Part shown: one piece after another, positions 48,893-59,175 of the stretch
How positions within the stretch are numbered: position 1 is the first letter of the stretch
Layout of the letters: each line of letters opens with the position of its first letter
DNA from: Limonium bicolor
Lineage: Eukaryota; Streptophyta; Magnoliopsida; Caryophyllales; Plumbaginaceae
Assembly: GCA_023374045.1 (NCBI GenBank)
Contig: CM041782.1
Coordinates: 189,738,925 to 189,802,924 of the forward strand
Direction of reading: 5' to 3'
DNA length: 64,000 nt
Program-made: the position numbers and the translations under genes
The notes under the pieces: model-generated
The model's database searches: none
What the model saw: the letters and a program-made list of their open reading frames with translations, nothing else
Told to the model about the DNA's origin: nothing

Positions 48893-50359
48893 CTGGTCTA
48901 GAAGAGGGCCCTGGCGCCTCAGACCGGTCCACCACATTCAGGGTGGCCTTGCTAGGTCCCGACCCTTTCCCCTTCTGGGAATCAGTATGCCTCTGATCGG
49001 TGGGTGGCTGGTTAGCCGTCTTCGGGCCATCAATAGCTGCTGTGGCCTTACCCTTCCACTGCCCCTTGGGCTTGTTAACTCTGCTGTTGGGGTTCCGGTA
49101 ACACTCGTGGTCACGGTGACCCCACTTCTCGCAGTATCGACACTGCACCTCATTTCCTTTGCAGTCCTTGCCGGGGTGGTCTCCATTGCACCACTTACAG
49201 TAATAGTGGCGCTCCGGTCCAGAGCCCGTGCTAGCTGCTAACACAATACACATTCAGTACTTGTTTCACAACTTATCAACATACACATCAACTTATTACA
49301 CATGATTAAACCATTACCCTTTGGTGGGTAAGAGCGTAGGGGCTTCGCCGCATAAGCATATGTGAGCTTCAGTGGCTCCTCAGCGGTGGTGGTTTGGGCT
49401 TGGCCCTTGTCACCCTGGTGCTGACTCTTCTGGGGCTGGGGATAAGATTTCTTCTTCTTCTTTCCTCCCCCGTACCCCTGCGAACTCTGGCCCTCGCTCG
49501 TGGCCTTGCGCTTGTGCGCATTCTCCTCGTCCCTCAGACGGACGGTGATCTCCACCTTAGCAGCGGCATGATAGCACTCCTGTATTTAGGATGATCAGTC
49601 ATGCCCCGCAATACATACTCACAAACTCACATTATTACTCACTTATAGACTACACATATTCACATCACTCTTTACTTAAATTACCTGCAAGGTAGTATAC
49701 TCAGCTGGCCCCATCCCATAGCGAAGACGGTGGCTGAGACCGTTGTAGAAACGGTTTACCAGCACCCGGTTCGAGTAACCCAGGTCCGGTAACAGGTGGA
49801 CAAGGCCGGTGAACGCAGTGTAATACTCATCAACCGACACCTTGTCCCCCTGCCTCAGACTATCCAGCTCAAGGCGCTTGGCCTCTTGAACGTGCACAGG
49901 GTAGTATTTGGCTCGCAGCAGAGCCGTGTACTCCCTCCAACCGAACTGAGGATCCGCCATCCGGTCCTCTCTCACTAGCTTCCACCAATTTTGTGCCGAA
50001 CCCTTCAGATAGTAAGCGGCAAGACGGACCTTAGCCTCTGCGGGCACAGCCAAGGTCTCGTAGGCGGTCTCCAACTCGGAGATGTACGCCTCCAACTTAC
50101 GTGGGTCGGTCTCCCCATGAAATGAAGGGGGTCTCAAGTCTGCCAATGCCTTGACCCAGTTGGTCTCTCGTGGCGGTGGCGGTGGTGGCTGAACTCCGGG
50201 CATCTGCCCCTGCTGGATCGCAGCTACAAGCTGGGGTACCATCTGGGCCACAGCGGCTGCTACAGCCTCAGCCATAGCCTGAGCCGTAGTGTTCTCTCCC
50301 TGGTCACCCCCAGTACCAGTACCACTCCCGCGGCCTCTACCGCGTGGTCTACCTGACAT
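48006..50359 (-). CDS. gypsy2 Gag-zinc knuckle-AlkB fusion (4 exons, 673 codons)
   Basis: Predicted exons 50359-49685, 49579-49318, 49237-48893 and 48745-48006; together 2022 nt, one open frame. Residues 1-225: Gly/Arg-rich start (MSGRPRGRGRGSG) and Retrotrans_gag core (NWWKLVREDRMADPQFGWRE; YYPVHVQEAKRLELDSLRQG). About 226-312: basic Lys/Gln-rich. About 313-427: knuckles CKWCNGDHPGKDC and CRYCEKWGHRDHEC. From about 454: AlkB dioxygenase of 220 residues with HQD (His128, Asp130 of the domain), LYHGI (His188) and GRLNLTFRQF (Arg212, Arg218), all expected Fe(II) and 2-oxoglutarate ligands. Pattern closest to plant ALKBH1-like proteins, enzymes that remove methyl groups from nucleic acid bases. 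Substrate here is unknown. Intact, unlike the neighbouring pol. Confidence 0.85.
48746..48892 (-). other. gypsy2 intron before AlkB (147 bp)
   Basis: gtaccg...ctgaaag on the minus strand, phase 1. Contains in-frame stops if unspliced (Gag would end SSRPGTA). Equivalent to gypsy1 9851-9980. Confidence 0.65.
49238..49317 (-). other. gypsy2 gag intron (80 bp) before zinc knuckles
   Basis: CCACCAAAGG|gtaatgg ... gtgttag|CAGCTAGCACGG; phase 1, joins YPPKG to ASTGSGPERHYYC. Equivalent to gypsy1 9441-9524. Confidence 0.7.
49580..49684 (-). other. gypsy2 gag intron (105 bp) after capsid core
   Basis: ACCTTGCAG|gtaatt ... taaatacag|GAGTGCTATCATGC; phase 0, joins YTTLQ to ECYHAAAKVE. Equivalent to gypsy1 9016-9094. 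Confidence 0.75.
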
Positions 50360-50543
50360 CTGTATTCACATGAGTATTCATTAGCAACATGCTTACACAC
50401 TTATCGGTCCAACGATCATAACGCTTCCCGACAATAAGGTATTTCCACACTTAGTTAGTGGTTAACCTTTCCATAACTGATCACTTAGGTAACTGTAGTT
50501 AGGTTTCCTAACTCGGTATGTTCCTAAGCTCGGTATTCTAGTC

Positions 50544-50567
50544 ATCAGAGCGATACTTCGCTCTGAT
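50544..50567 (-). promoter_or_regulatory. Hairpin overlapping the gypsy2 PBS
   Basis: 10-bp perfect stem ATCAGAGCGA / TCGCTCTGAT with loop AGTA (minus sense). Identical to gypsy1 except a compensated pair next to the loop (G-C in gypsy1, A-T here). Confidence 0.65.
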
Positions 50568-50571
50568 ACCA
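50560..50571 (-). other. gypsy2 primer-binding site
   Basis: TGGTATCAGAGC on the minus strand, five bases from the 5' LTR end (50577). Initiator Met tRNA type. Confidence 0.92.
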
Positions 50572-50667
50572 CTTTTTGTAACACCCCTAATACGCACATG
50601 ATACTAATTGAAATCGCAGCGGAATAAAATAACTAAACAGTAACTAACGCTTCGGTGCTACAACGCC

Positions 50668-50689
50668 GTCAACCACCCACGTGGTTAAC
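50668..50689. promoter_or_regulatory. Terminal hairpin with G-box core in gypsy2 5' LTR
   Basis: GTCAACCAC - CCAC - GTGGTTAAC, one mismatch in 9-bp arms, contains CACGTG. 91-113 bp inside the LTR end. Confidence 0.55.
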
Positions 50690-51930
50690 AAGGCAGAATA
50701 AATACAATTGTACCGGTCTGATGATCAGACTCCCGAGCATAAGACTAAACCATAAATACATTATATACAATATAAACAATACCGAGTACTACGTACATCC
50801 TTCACTGTATACATCACTGTAACTGCAACAACCCAATAATACATAACGCCACGGGAGCACAGGCGCATCCCGGGCCAACATCCAAAAGTATACAAAAGGT
50901 ATCACATCCTAGGATCTAAAGCCACTCCGCTTCTTCGATCCTCATCCTGCAGTATAAGAAATATGGATCCCCCGAGGGGTCAGCAACCCTTGGCTGGTAT
51001 GGCTAACGCGCAGCCCATCGGCTACCGGGATACGCGCAGCTACTTGTCATTATAACATGGTATTCAATTATATACATGGCATAACATAACATGGAGCATG
51101 GCATCAATGGTGCATAGCTCAACAACACATACACAGTGGATTTTTACTCCACGATAACAAACCACAAGGGTCAAATAACATAAGAGCCTAGAGAGTGATT
51201 CACTCTCATGTCAAGCTCGTTAAACACACTCATTACCGTTCTGTTAGACGAACGAGTAACTTAAGTCACAGATGGTTCGGATTTAGTGACCCGAACACAC
51301 CACACAAACACAGGGTCCCACTAAACCGATCATAAGTCAGAATAGGTAAGCTTTGGAAGAAGCTAGCGGGAGATCGAACGCCAAATTAAGGTGAACAATC
51401 TTAACAACATAAGAGTCGAATCTGATTCAGATATCTACTCTTAACTTACATGCATGACCGGACAACCGGATTCCTCACTTCCCAGTTAACACTTGTTAGA
51501 AGTTCATAGTGGAACTTAACAACCAACACACAATAGGTGGTAAGTCATGTTAGACACACACAAGGGGAAATGAGTCACAACAACACATCACAATAATATG
51601 AACAACTGTAAACTCATTACATGTTTAAATCTTATAACGTTGTAAACACACAGAAAAACATACAACACACAAACCGGTGTAAACCGCTAGACAACAGACT
51701 GCAAGAAAACCATACCTTGGTCCTTGCCTCGACTGATTTCCACCTTGCGAGAATCCTAAACACATTAGTAATGTCGGTTAATTATTTATTTAACTCAAAG
51801 CTTACTAAGTATTTAACATGATTGTATGACATGTTTTAATGCCTATCTTACCCTAGGTTACCTTCATTATACACCCTAGGGTTAACTACATAAGTCACAT
51901 TTTTTGTTTTTTTTTTTTTTACAAGTTTTG

Positions 51931-52268
51931 GTCCGACCGACCCACCGTCCGACCCACAACTGGGTCGGACCCTCCCAGTGGTTTTCGGGTCTGAAAAACT
52001 TTACCTTGACCGACCCATGTCCGACCCAACCTTCTGGGTCGGTCCATTACAGAAACCCTTTTACTTCCTCATAATCATGCCCGTCCGACCCACGTCCGAC
52101 TCACTCGACTGGGTCGGACCATGTGCGAACATTTCCCTCCTTTGAAATTTGACCGACCGACCCATGTCCGACCCACCCTTTTTGGGTCGGACCATCACCG
52201 AACACTTTCCTAACATCTAACAGAGGCTCGACCGACCCAAAACTGGGTCGGACCCCTGGGTCGGTCGC
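51931..52268. repeat. Hairpin array in the gypsy2 5' LTR
   Basis: Copy of 36588-36932: five CCGACCCA/TGGGTCGG stem-loop units. Confidence 0.85.
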
Positions 52269-54500
52269 CTTCTAAACTTACCCAAACTTTGCCAATCTTC
52301 ACCAAACTTCTCCTAAGGCCTCTTAATGCTTCCTAAGAACATTTGGTAACCTTACATCCACATACAACATCCATGAAACTCATTTTCTAACTCCTTAAGC
52401 CTTTACTTATTTCCTTGTAAAAATTCCCTAACACTTATGTTATTTTATACTAGGTTCCTAGGTGGTGTTCTCACCTATGGTAACTACTATCCCAAAATGC
52501 TTTCTCCTTATCTTAACACCATCTCTTAAGCATTATTTCTCACAACCAACTCCTTATGTCACTCTTGAAGTTCTTTTTCCAAGTTCACACTTTCTCCTTA
52601 TTTACCAAAGTTTGCCTAAGTCTTTACTAAGTCCCAAAATGACTTTGGTACATACTAAGATCTCAAGCTCATGCCTAAGTCCTTATTACATCCTAAATCA
52701 CCTTAATGCATGTTTCTTACACAAGAACAACACTTAACCATTTTAAATACTCCTTAACTTATCAAACTCATTTTAACACTTAGAACTTCACATTTGTTAC
52801 CCAAATTTTGACATAGGTTCTCCTAGAACATTACTAACCCAAAACACATTGTTTTTACCAACAAACAACCAAGAACACTAAAAATCCATCAAGTACTTAT
52901 TATACACAACTTCACTTACAAAGCACTACATCACAATATAGTGCACAATTTAAATTGCATGGCACTTAGGCCCTTAAATGACATGGCTCTTAGGCCCTTA
53001 AAATGCACAAATCATAAACACTGAATTTCCACAATATATTTGCCTTTAACCTGCAAATACACTCAACAACACATATGCCTTTTACTAAGCTCTTGGAAAC
53101 ACTTTACTAAGTCATTCACCATTGGCTCTTTAGGTAGTTTAATAAGCATTTATGAGCTCATTTCTCCTAAGGCATTAAAATAACATTAGGTTAGTAGATT
53201 TACCTCTTTTGCAAAATAACTTCTTTCTTGTTTCCTTTAGAAAACCAATAGAGTACTTGATTCTTTGACAAGCTCTAAACAATATACAAACATTGAAATG
53301 AGTATTCAAGCTATAAGCTCCATCTCATTGTAAACCCTAGTTTTACATTGTTTCAAAAACATTAATGTAGTTGTTTTACCTTGCTCTTTGAAGAGAGTTT
53401 GAATATCTAGCAAGAGAGGACTCCACCTAGTCCATGAAGAGTTGGAATGAAGCTAGAACAAAGTCACATAAAAAGCTCCTTCAATACATATTTTCGGACA
53501 TGACAAAAACAAGGAGGAAAGGAAGTTTTTATTTGAGATTCCTTACCTAGAATCCAAGGAGAGTAATAATATGTAGTCAAACAAGCTCAAGCTCCTTCAA
53601 TGGAGAAACTCCATGGCACCGAAATGGTTGTCTTGAAGTTTGGAGAAGATAGAAATGAAGAGCTTGAGGAGAGGAAGAGATTGGTGGTGTTTGTTTTTGA
53701 TTTGGACAAGTGAGCAAGGTTTTACAAGAGGTCAAAGCTTGTGTTTTAATGGTGGTAGTGGTTCTATCGTGAGAGAACAAAGAAGAAAGGAAGAAGAGAG
53801 GTGGGAAACCGTGTGAGCAAGGAAAGGAAATGAGAGAATGAGATAGAATTTACTTTATGAAGATATTTATACTTATAAAGTAAAAAGGGTACTTAAGTAG
53901 TTTACTTATTTTGTTAACAAGCTAACAAAGGTGGTGTGTCACCAACCTTAAAAACCGGCCCCAAATAGTAGTAGGAGGGTAATATAGTCTTTGTTTGTCA
54001 ATTTAAATACTTACAAACATATGTTACAAAATAGCTTATAAAAGTTACTATTCATAAAACAAGGCACATAGAAGTGAAATTTTTGATTTCCCACTAATAT
54101 AGACACCCAAATGTGATATTATATAGTACACATATATATTTAAGAGTAATGATGGACATCTAGCCATTCAAAACTCATTTACAAGACAATTTTTCAAAAA
54201 TGTGCTTTAAGACTCCTTAAAGCACATTTTGTGTTTAAACTTGTTTTCAAGCTTGGTTTTCTTTGGTAATTGATTTAATATGTTCATTAGTGTATAAATG
54301 AGGTCTTGGTAAGTTCATTAGGTCTTAACCAAGTTTATCCCAAGCTTAGAGCACATTTTGGCTCTTATTGCCTTTAAAGCACATTTTGTGTTTCCTTTTG
54401 TTTAAATTTATTTACTAATGTTTCTAAGACTCTTTTTAGTCTTAATACCCCATGTTTAAGTGTTTAAACAATATATTAAGGTTTGGGGTATTTCACATAC

Positions 54501-57500
54501 TCAATACTCAAGTTCTCCAATCAATACTCAATACTCAAGGAATATGTTAAGTCATTACTCATGACCTCCGGGCAAGGTCATACACAAGACCCACCACCGG
54601 GCTTACAAATACAAAAGGGGCTATGCATTTAGCTCCTCAAGTCCATCCATGTCCACTTCTCTACCGGACTACTCAAATTCCCAAACTCCTCTCTCGGAGT
54701 CATTTCACAATCTCATGGATTATCCTAGAGGTATATCTCTCGATAACATCTATTGGCTTAGGGAATTCTCAATGTCTAGTATTTTAAGATTTAAGGTATT
54801 ACCCTACTTATCGAATACTCTCATGTTCGTGACATTGTTCGCTTCAGTCGGTTCCTCTCCTTGGAGTTTGACAATATTTCTAAGGGGTTTGGTGATCCCT
54901 TACCATGCTTTACTTTACTCAAAGTTCATAATTTGAACAATTATCGATCCTCTAGATAGAGGTTACTCCAATACTTATACTATTAATTATTATGTGGATT
55001 AATCAACTCGGTTCTCTAACCGTTATCGGGAGGTTACTACTCCCATATACTTTCTCACGTTCTAGTGAGTTCATAGGTTTATATTACCGTGTATAGGTTC
55101 GATAGTTGTAGTGTGTTTCCACCTTTTTATTAGTTTGCAACTTGACTCTTTCTACGAGTCTCTACTCAAACAAGACTCAACTATGAGTCGCACTACCATA
55201 CACAATCACATTCAAGCAATTCATTCACAATTAACATTTCATGAATTATATAAACTTTAGTTCAAAAGGAAATCCAACAAACAACATTACAACACAAGCA
55301 CCAATAAGTGCAAATAATCCGATTCGTGCTTTTATCTTGTTAGGTGATCACACAACCAAACAAGCACACAAATCGGGTAACCAAGTAAGGATACAGAGCA
55401 TGAGAAAATCATACCTTTCACCGGGGTTAACTTTACCGGGTGTTCTCACGTTCCTCGGTTCATCCTTGTTCCTCGAATCTCACTCACAAACCACTGACTA
55501 CATGTCAAATGGTTCTATTAATATTTGAGCATTACGGTATGTACATAATTGCTACTCCCGTACTTACCCCGTTACCCCGTTATTTCGGTTTGACTTAGTG
55601 TACTTATTTCCTTAACTTACTCACTCACTTCCAACACTAGTCCATACTTCTTAGGACCTTTAAAGGTCACCAAAAAACTCCTAAATAACTCCTAAAACCA
55701 ATACCATTCAATCCCCCATGTTTAGAACCCTTAAAAACACTTTCTAGGCAATTTTGGGGGTCCGGGACTTGGTCTGGACCCAAAGTCCCGGACCTATACA
55801 TTGTCTAACTCTCGACTACATTTTCTACCCTGGTCCGGGACTTGGTCCTGGACTAAGGTCCCGGACCACAACCTGTTTTAACTCTCGACATGATTTTTAA
55901 TGCGGTCCGGGACTTGGTACATATCCTAAGTCCCGGACCCTCCTAAAAACTGCTACTTAGTGGATTTTTCAACCCCAAATCAACCCTTAATCCACCCCTA
56001 ATCTTTCCATACACTTTCCAAAAGTTTCCTACATAATTAAACACCTCAAAACATGCTCTAAACCACTCCAAATCATTAGTCAAATCCTTACTCCAATTCT
56101 TGCTCAAATTCAATCAAACTTTCATTCTCACATATGTGTTTTGCACACTTGTGCATTTCTAAATTCCTTTTGGTAGTTTAACACCTCCTACCACCTTACT
56201 AAATCATTATTGACCATAACCAATTCATTCCTAGATATTTGTACTTCTAAAACCCAAGTTCACTCCTTGTTTCACAAGTTATAAACACTAACTCTTTTCT
56301 AGTTATTCCGATGCACTATAACACCCTCTTGCTACAGATTTTTGTCTCTCTCCAATTCATTCTCCATTCACCATTCCAAGGTCACCGAACATCTTTACTC
56401 AACCTAACTAAACACTTAGGTTTCCCTCACTTACCAAGCCACCTAAAACACTCATTTTCTACTAAAATTTTGCCATAACCTCCCCATAAACCTAACATAT
56501 CCACATTCATCAATTTTCACCATTTCCAATCCTAATCTAGCCACACCCATGAAGGGTCCTACCAGAGCATAATATATCCTCAAAACTTCATTAAACAACA
56601 ATATAGCTCCAAAATCTCAATAAACCACAATATAACCACAAACGCAAATCACTTGGCTTCAAAGCCCAAAATTTAAACAACAATTCCCAAATTACTCATC
56701 TAGTCTACCCAAGCACATTTCCATCAAGAGTTTTGGTTCTTTCATTTAATAAACCCATCCCAAATTCTAAAATAATCAAAATAAGCATTAAGGTGAGTTT
56801 CTTACCTTAAGCCCATAAATTCTCCTTTTCTTTACCAATCTCCTCCTTCTCTCTTTCTTGATCAAAATCGGTCAAATGGCAATGGAGTTTCCCAACTCCA
56901 TTCCAACACCCAAGGAACACAAAGTTCATATAATTAAAACTCTAAACCCTTGGAAACACACTAATTCAATGAAGGAGCTTAAAACACAAAATTCTAGGGT
57001 TTACCTTTGGAGTTTTAGGAGAGGTTTTCACCCTTGAATCAAGCAGATGGTTCCACCACCATTGGAGGGTTGAAACAAAGCTCAACAAGGAGAGAAAAAC
57101 AAGGCATTATCACAGGGGAAAATAGGCTAACACATGAAGATGGTGAAAAATGAGGTTTTTGATGAACCTTTTTACCTTAGGAGAGAGAAGAGACTCCAAG
57201 CTTCCATTTGATGCTCTTTTCTCTTCAAATGGGGAAAACCCATGGAGATGAAGTTCTTCCTTTTTGGATTTTGAAAAGAGAGAATGGTAGAGGATGATGA
57301 GAGGAAGAAGAATATGTATTTATTTTTGTGATTGGAGCTTTAATAAAGCTTGGGCATGAGGTTGAAGTTGGAGTAGCCATGGAAGGAGATCAAAATCGGC
57401 TAGAACCAAAGGGGAGGAGAAAAAATGGTAGAAGAAGGAGAAAGAGAGGAAAGAGAAAAGGAAAAGAGAAAGTGAGGGAGGAGAGAGAGAGTATTCTACT

Positions 57501-57566
57501 TTTTAACTTTTTCCTTCTTTCTTTCTTTTTCTTTCTTTCTTTACTTATTTAAGCCAAATGAGTCAA
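54501..57566 (-). repeat. LTR2, second part (minus)
   Basis: Resumes LTR2 after gypsy2 (CATAC repeated on both sides). Has the purine-rich gagagaaag tract and a (CTTT)n run near 57515-57541 also seen towards the end of related LTRs. Cut again at 57567 by gypsy3; its end is outside the window. Non-coding. Confidence 0.75.
55760..55940. repeat. Hairpin array in LTR2 (GTCCGGGACTT/AAGTCCCGGAC)
   Basis: Three units: GGTCCGGGACTTGGTC ... AAAGTCCCGGACC and two variants, about 75 bp apart. Perfect 10-11 bp stems. Confidence 0.85.
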
Positions 57567-57669
57567 TGTAACACCCCAACCGTTAATCTCATCATTAGCT
57601 CTTAAACTGACCCAAATTGCCCTTACACCCGCCGCGGAACTCTACTACAACGAAGGGTGATACAATGCC

Positions 57670-57691
57670 GTTAGCCACCCACGTGGCTAAC
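57670..57691. promoter_or_regulatory. Terminal hairpin with G-box core in the gypsy3 LTR
   Basis: GTTAGCCAC - CCAC - GTGGCTAAC, perfect 9-bp arms; contains CACGTGGC, a canonical G-box/ABRE. Confidence 0.6.
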
Positions 57692-58407
57692 CGGGCCTAA
57701 TACACATACAGTAACGGTCTGATGGACTGGAACAACCGAGTACACAATACCAATACAATACTTAATTCATCTCTTTACTATACCGAGTCTACAATAAATG
57801 GATGCCGATAACATATTCGGACTTACACCTCTTCCAATACATAAGTAATTAAATCTAACTACCCATGCTAACCACCGACCCCGTCCTACTCTCGAACAGT
57901 AATATCTTCGGTGTACCTGAAAAATAAAAACGATGCCCCAAGGGGCTCAGCTTTACGCTGCATATGAAATTCGCATATACCGCGTGCTAACCGCGGTACA
58001 CCGACTACTTTTGGTCGAGAGCATGGAGATTCATTTTAATTCAATCAACATGCAACATGGCAATACATTACATATGTACACTACACAAGGATTCACATTC
58101 AACCATGGAATTCAATCCTTAACTAACATAACAAGGTTGTTAGTTGTGTTAATTTACTCTTAGGCCATGAGGGTTATACCTCACTATGCCTCGGTTCTTG
58201 TTCAATAACTCACCCGTACACTCGGGTTACTTAATCTTATTCTCACCCATTCTCTTGGGTTATATATTCTTGTTCTCACCCGTTCTTTCGGGTTAATCAT
58301 TCTTATACTTATCTCACCCACACACTTGGCACTACTACAAAAAAGGCCTATTTCGGCGGTTGTTCTTACAACCACCGAAATAGGGCCCTGAAAACTTATA
58401 TGTGTAA

Positions 58408-58606
58408 AAAAACAACCTATTTTAGCGGTTCTTAGCTAGGAACCACCGAAATAGGGTCATCGAAAATTCTATGCATAAAAAGAGACACCTATTTCGGCGG
58501 TTCCTAACTAAGAACCGCCGAAATAGGTGTCTTTTATTATGCATAGAATTTTCGATGACCCTATTTCGGCGGTTCCTAGCTAAGAACCGCCGAAATAGGT
58601 TGTTTT
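58408..58606. repeat. Near-perfect palindrome of about 200 bp in CACTA-C
   Basis: Arms of about 95 bp centred near 58515; the inner part GACACCTATTTCGGCGGTTC / GAACCGCCGAAATAGGTGTC pairs perfectly and the outer part has few mismatches. Transcribed, it would give a long hairpin RNA. Confidence 0.9.
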
Positions 58607-58842
58607 CCCGGTTCTATTTTTCCCATTCCCGGTTTTTTTAGACGAATTTTTTTGAAAAAATTCGCCTCCGCCTTATATTCTTCCGACCCTTCACGTTCGT
58701 GTCTCTCTCTCCACATTCTCTTTACTCAGTGAAAATTCACAACCCTAACTGGCGCCTCTCCTTTGTGCCTCTGCCTTCATTCTCTTCTTGGTCTGTGCTT
58801 GTGGAGTGATAAATCACTTGAACTGCTGCATCTTGCTCCAGA

Positions 58843-59175
58843 TTGAAGATGGGGCTAAATCTATTCATTCAAGAATCGGTAATATACTCGAACTTATTTT
58901 TCCTTCTCTCTCATAAACAAGAAACATACATGCTCATGCCTCTTCATTCTCTTCTTGTGTTTTGCCTGTGCAGTGATGAATCACTGGAACCGCTGCAAAT
59001 GGAGAACAAGGAACATGCTCTGCGCGAACAAGAAACATACATGCTCATGCCTCGTCGTTCTCTTCTTGTGCTTCGCCTGTGCAATGATAAATCACTGGAA
59101 CCGCTGCAAATGAAGAACAAGGAACATGCTCTGCGCGCATGTGCGCAACGAATCACTGGAACTGCTGCGTCTTGA
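58843..59175 (+). CDS. Hypothetical ORF spanning a 111-bp tandem repeat in CACTA-C
   Basis: 110 codons; residues ETYMLMP...LEPLQM.NKEHALR occur twice, following the 111-bp (37-codon) duplication 58916-59026 / 59027-59137. A third, more diverged copy may lie at about 58770-58840. I do not recognise it; it is perhaps captured host exon sequence. Whether it is translated is unknown. Confidence 0.25.
   Translation: MKMGLNLFIQESVIYSNLFFLLSHKQETYMLMPLHSLLVFCLCSDESLEPLQMENKEHALREQETYMLMPRRSLLVLRLCNDKSLEPLQMKNKEHALRACAQRITGTAAS

Larger units (their letters stand above)
35254..54495 (-). mobile_element. gypsy2: complete AlkB-bearing chromovirus (minus)
   Basis: 19,242 bp, about 14.25 kb without CACTA-B. 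Ends TGTAACACCCC and GGGGTATTTCA on the + strand, with the perfect target duplication CATAC (35249-35253, 54496-54500). Minus-strand order: 5' LTR 54495-50577, PBS, gag-AlkB, pol, PPT, 3' LTR 44133-35254. Same domain plan as gypsy1 and the same PBS and PPT. Inserted in LTR2. Gag and AlkB are open; pol has about four frameshifts. Confidence 0.95.
50577..54495 (-). repeat. gypsy2 5' LTR, 3919 bp
   Basis: Uninterrupted copy of the LTR at 35254-44133. Contains the hairpin array 51931-52268 and the terminal G-box hairpin at 50668-50689. No genes. Shows the empty site for CACTA-B. Confidence 0.95.
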
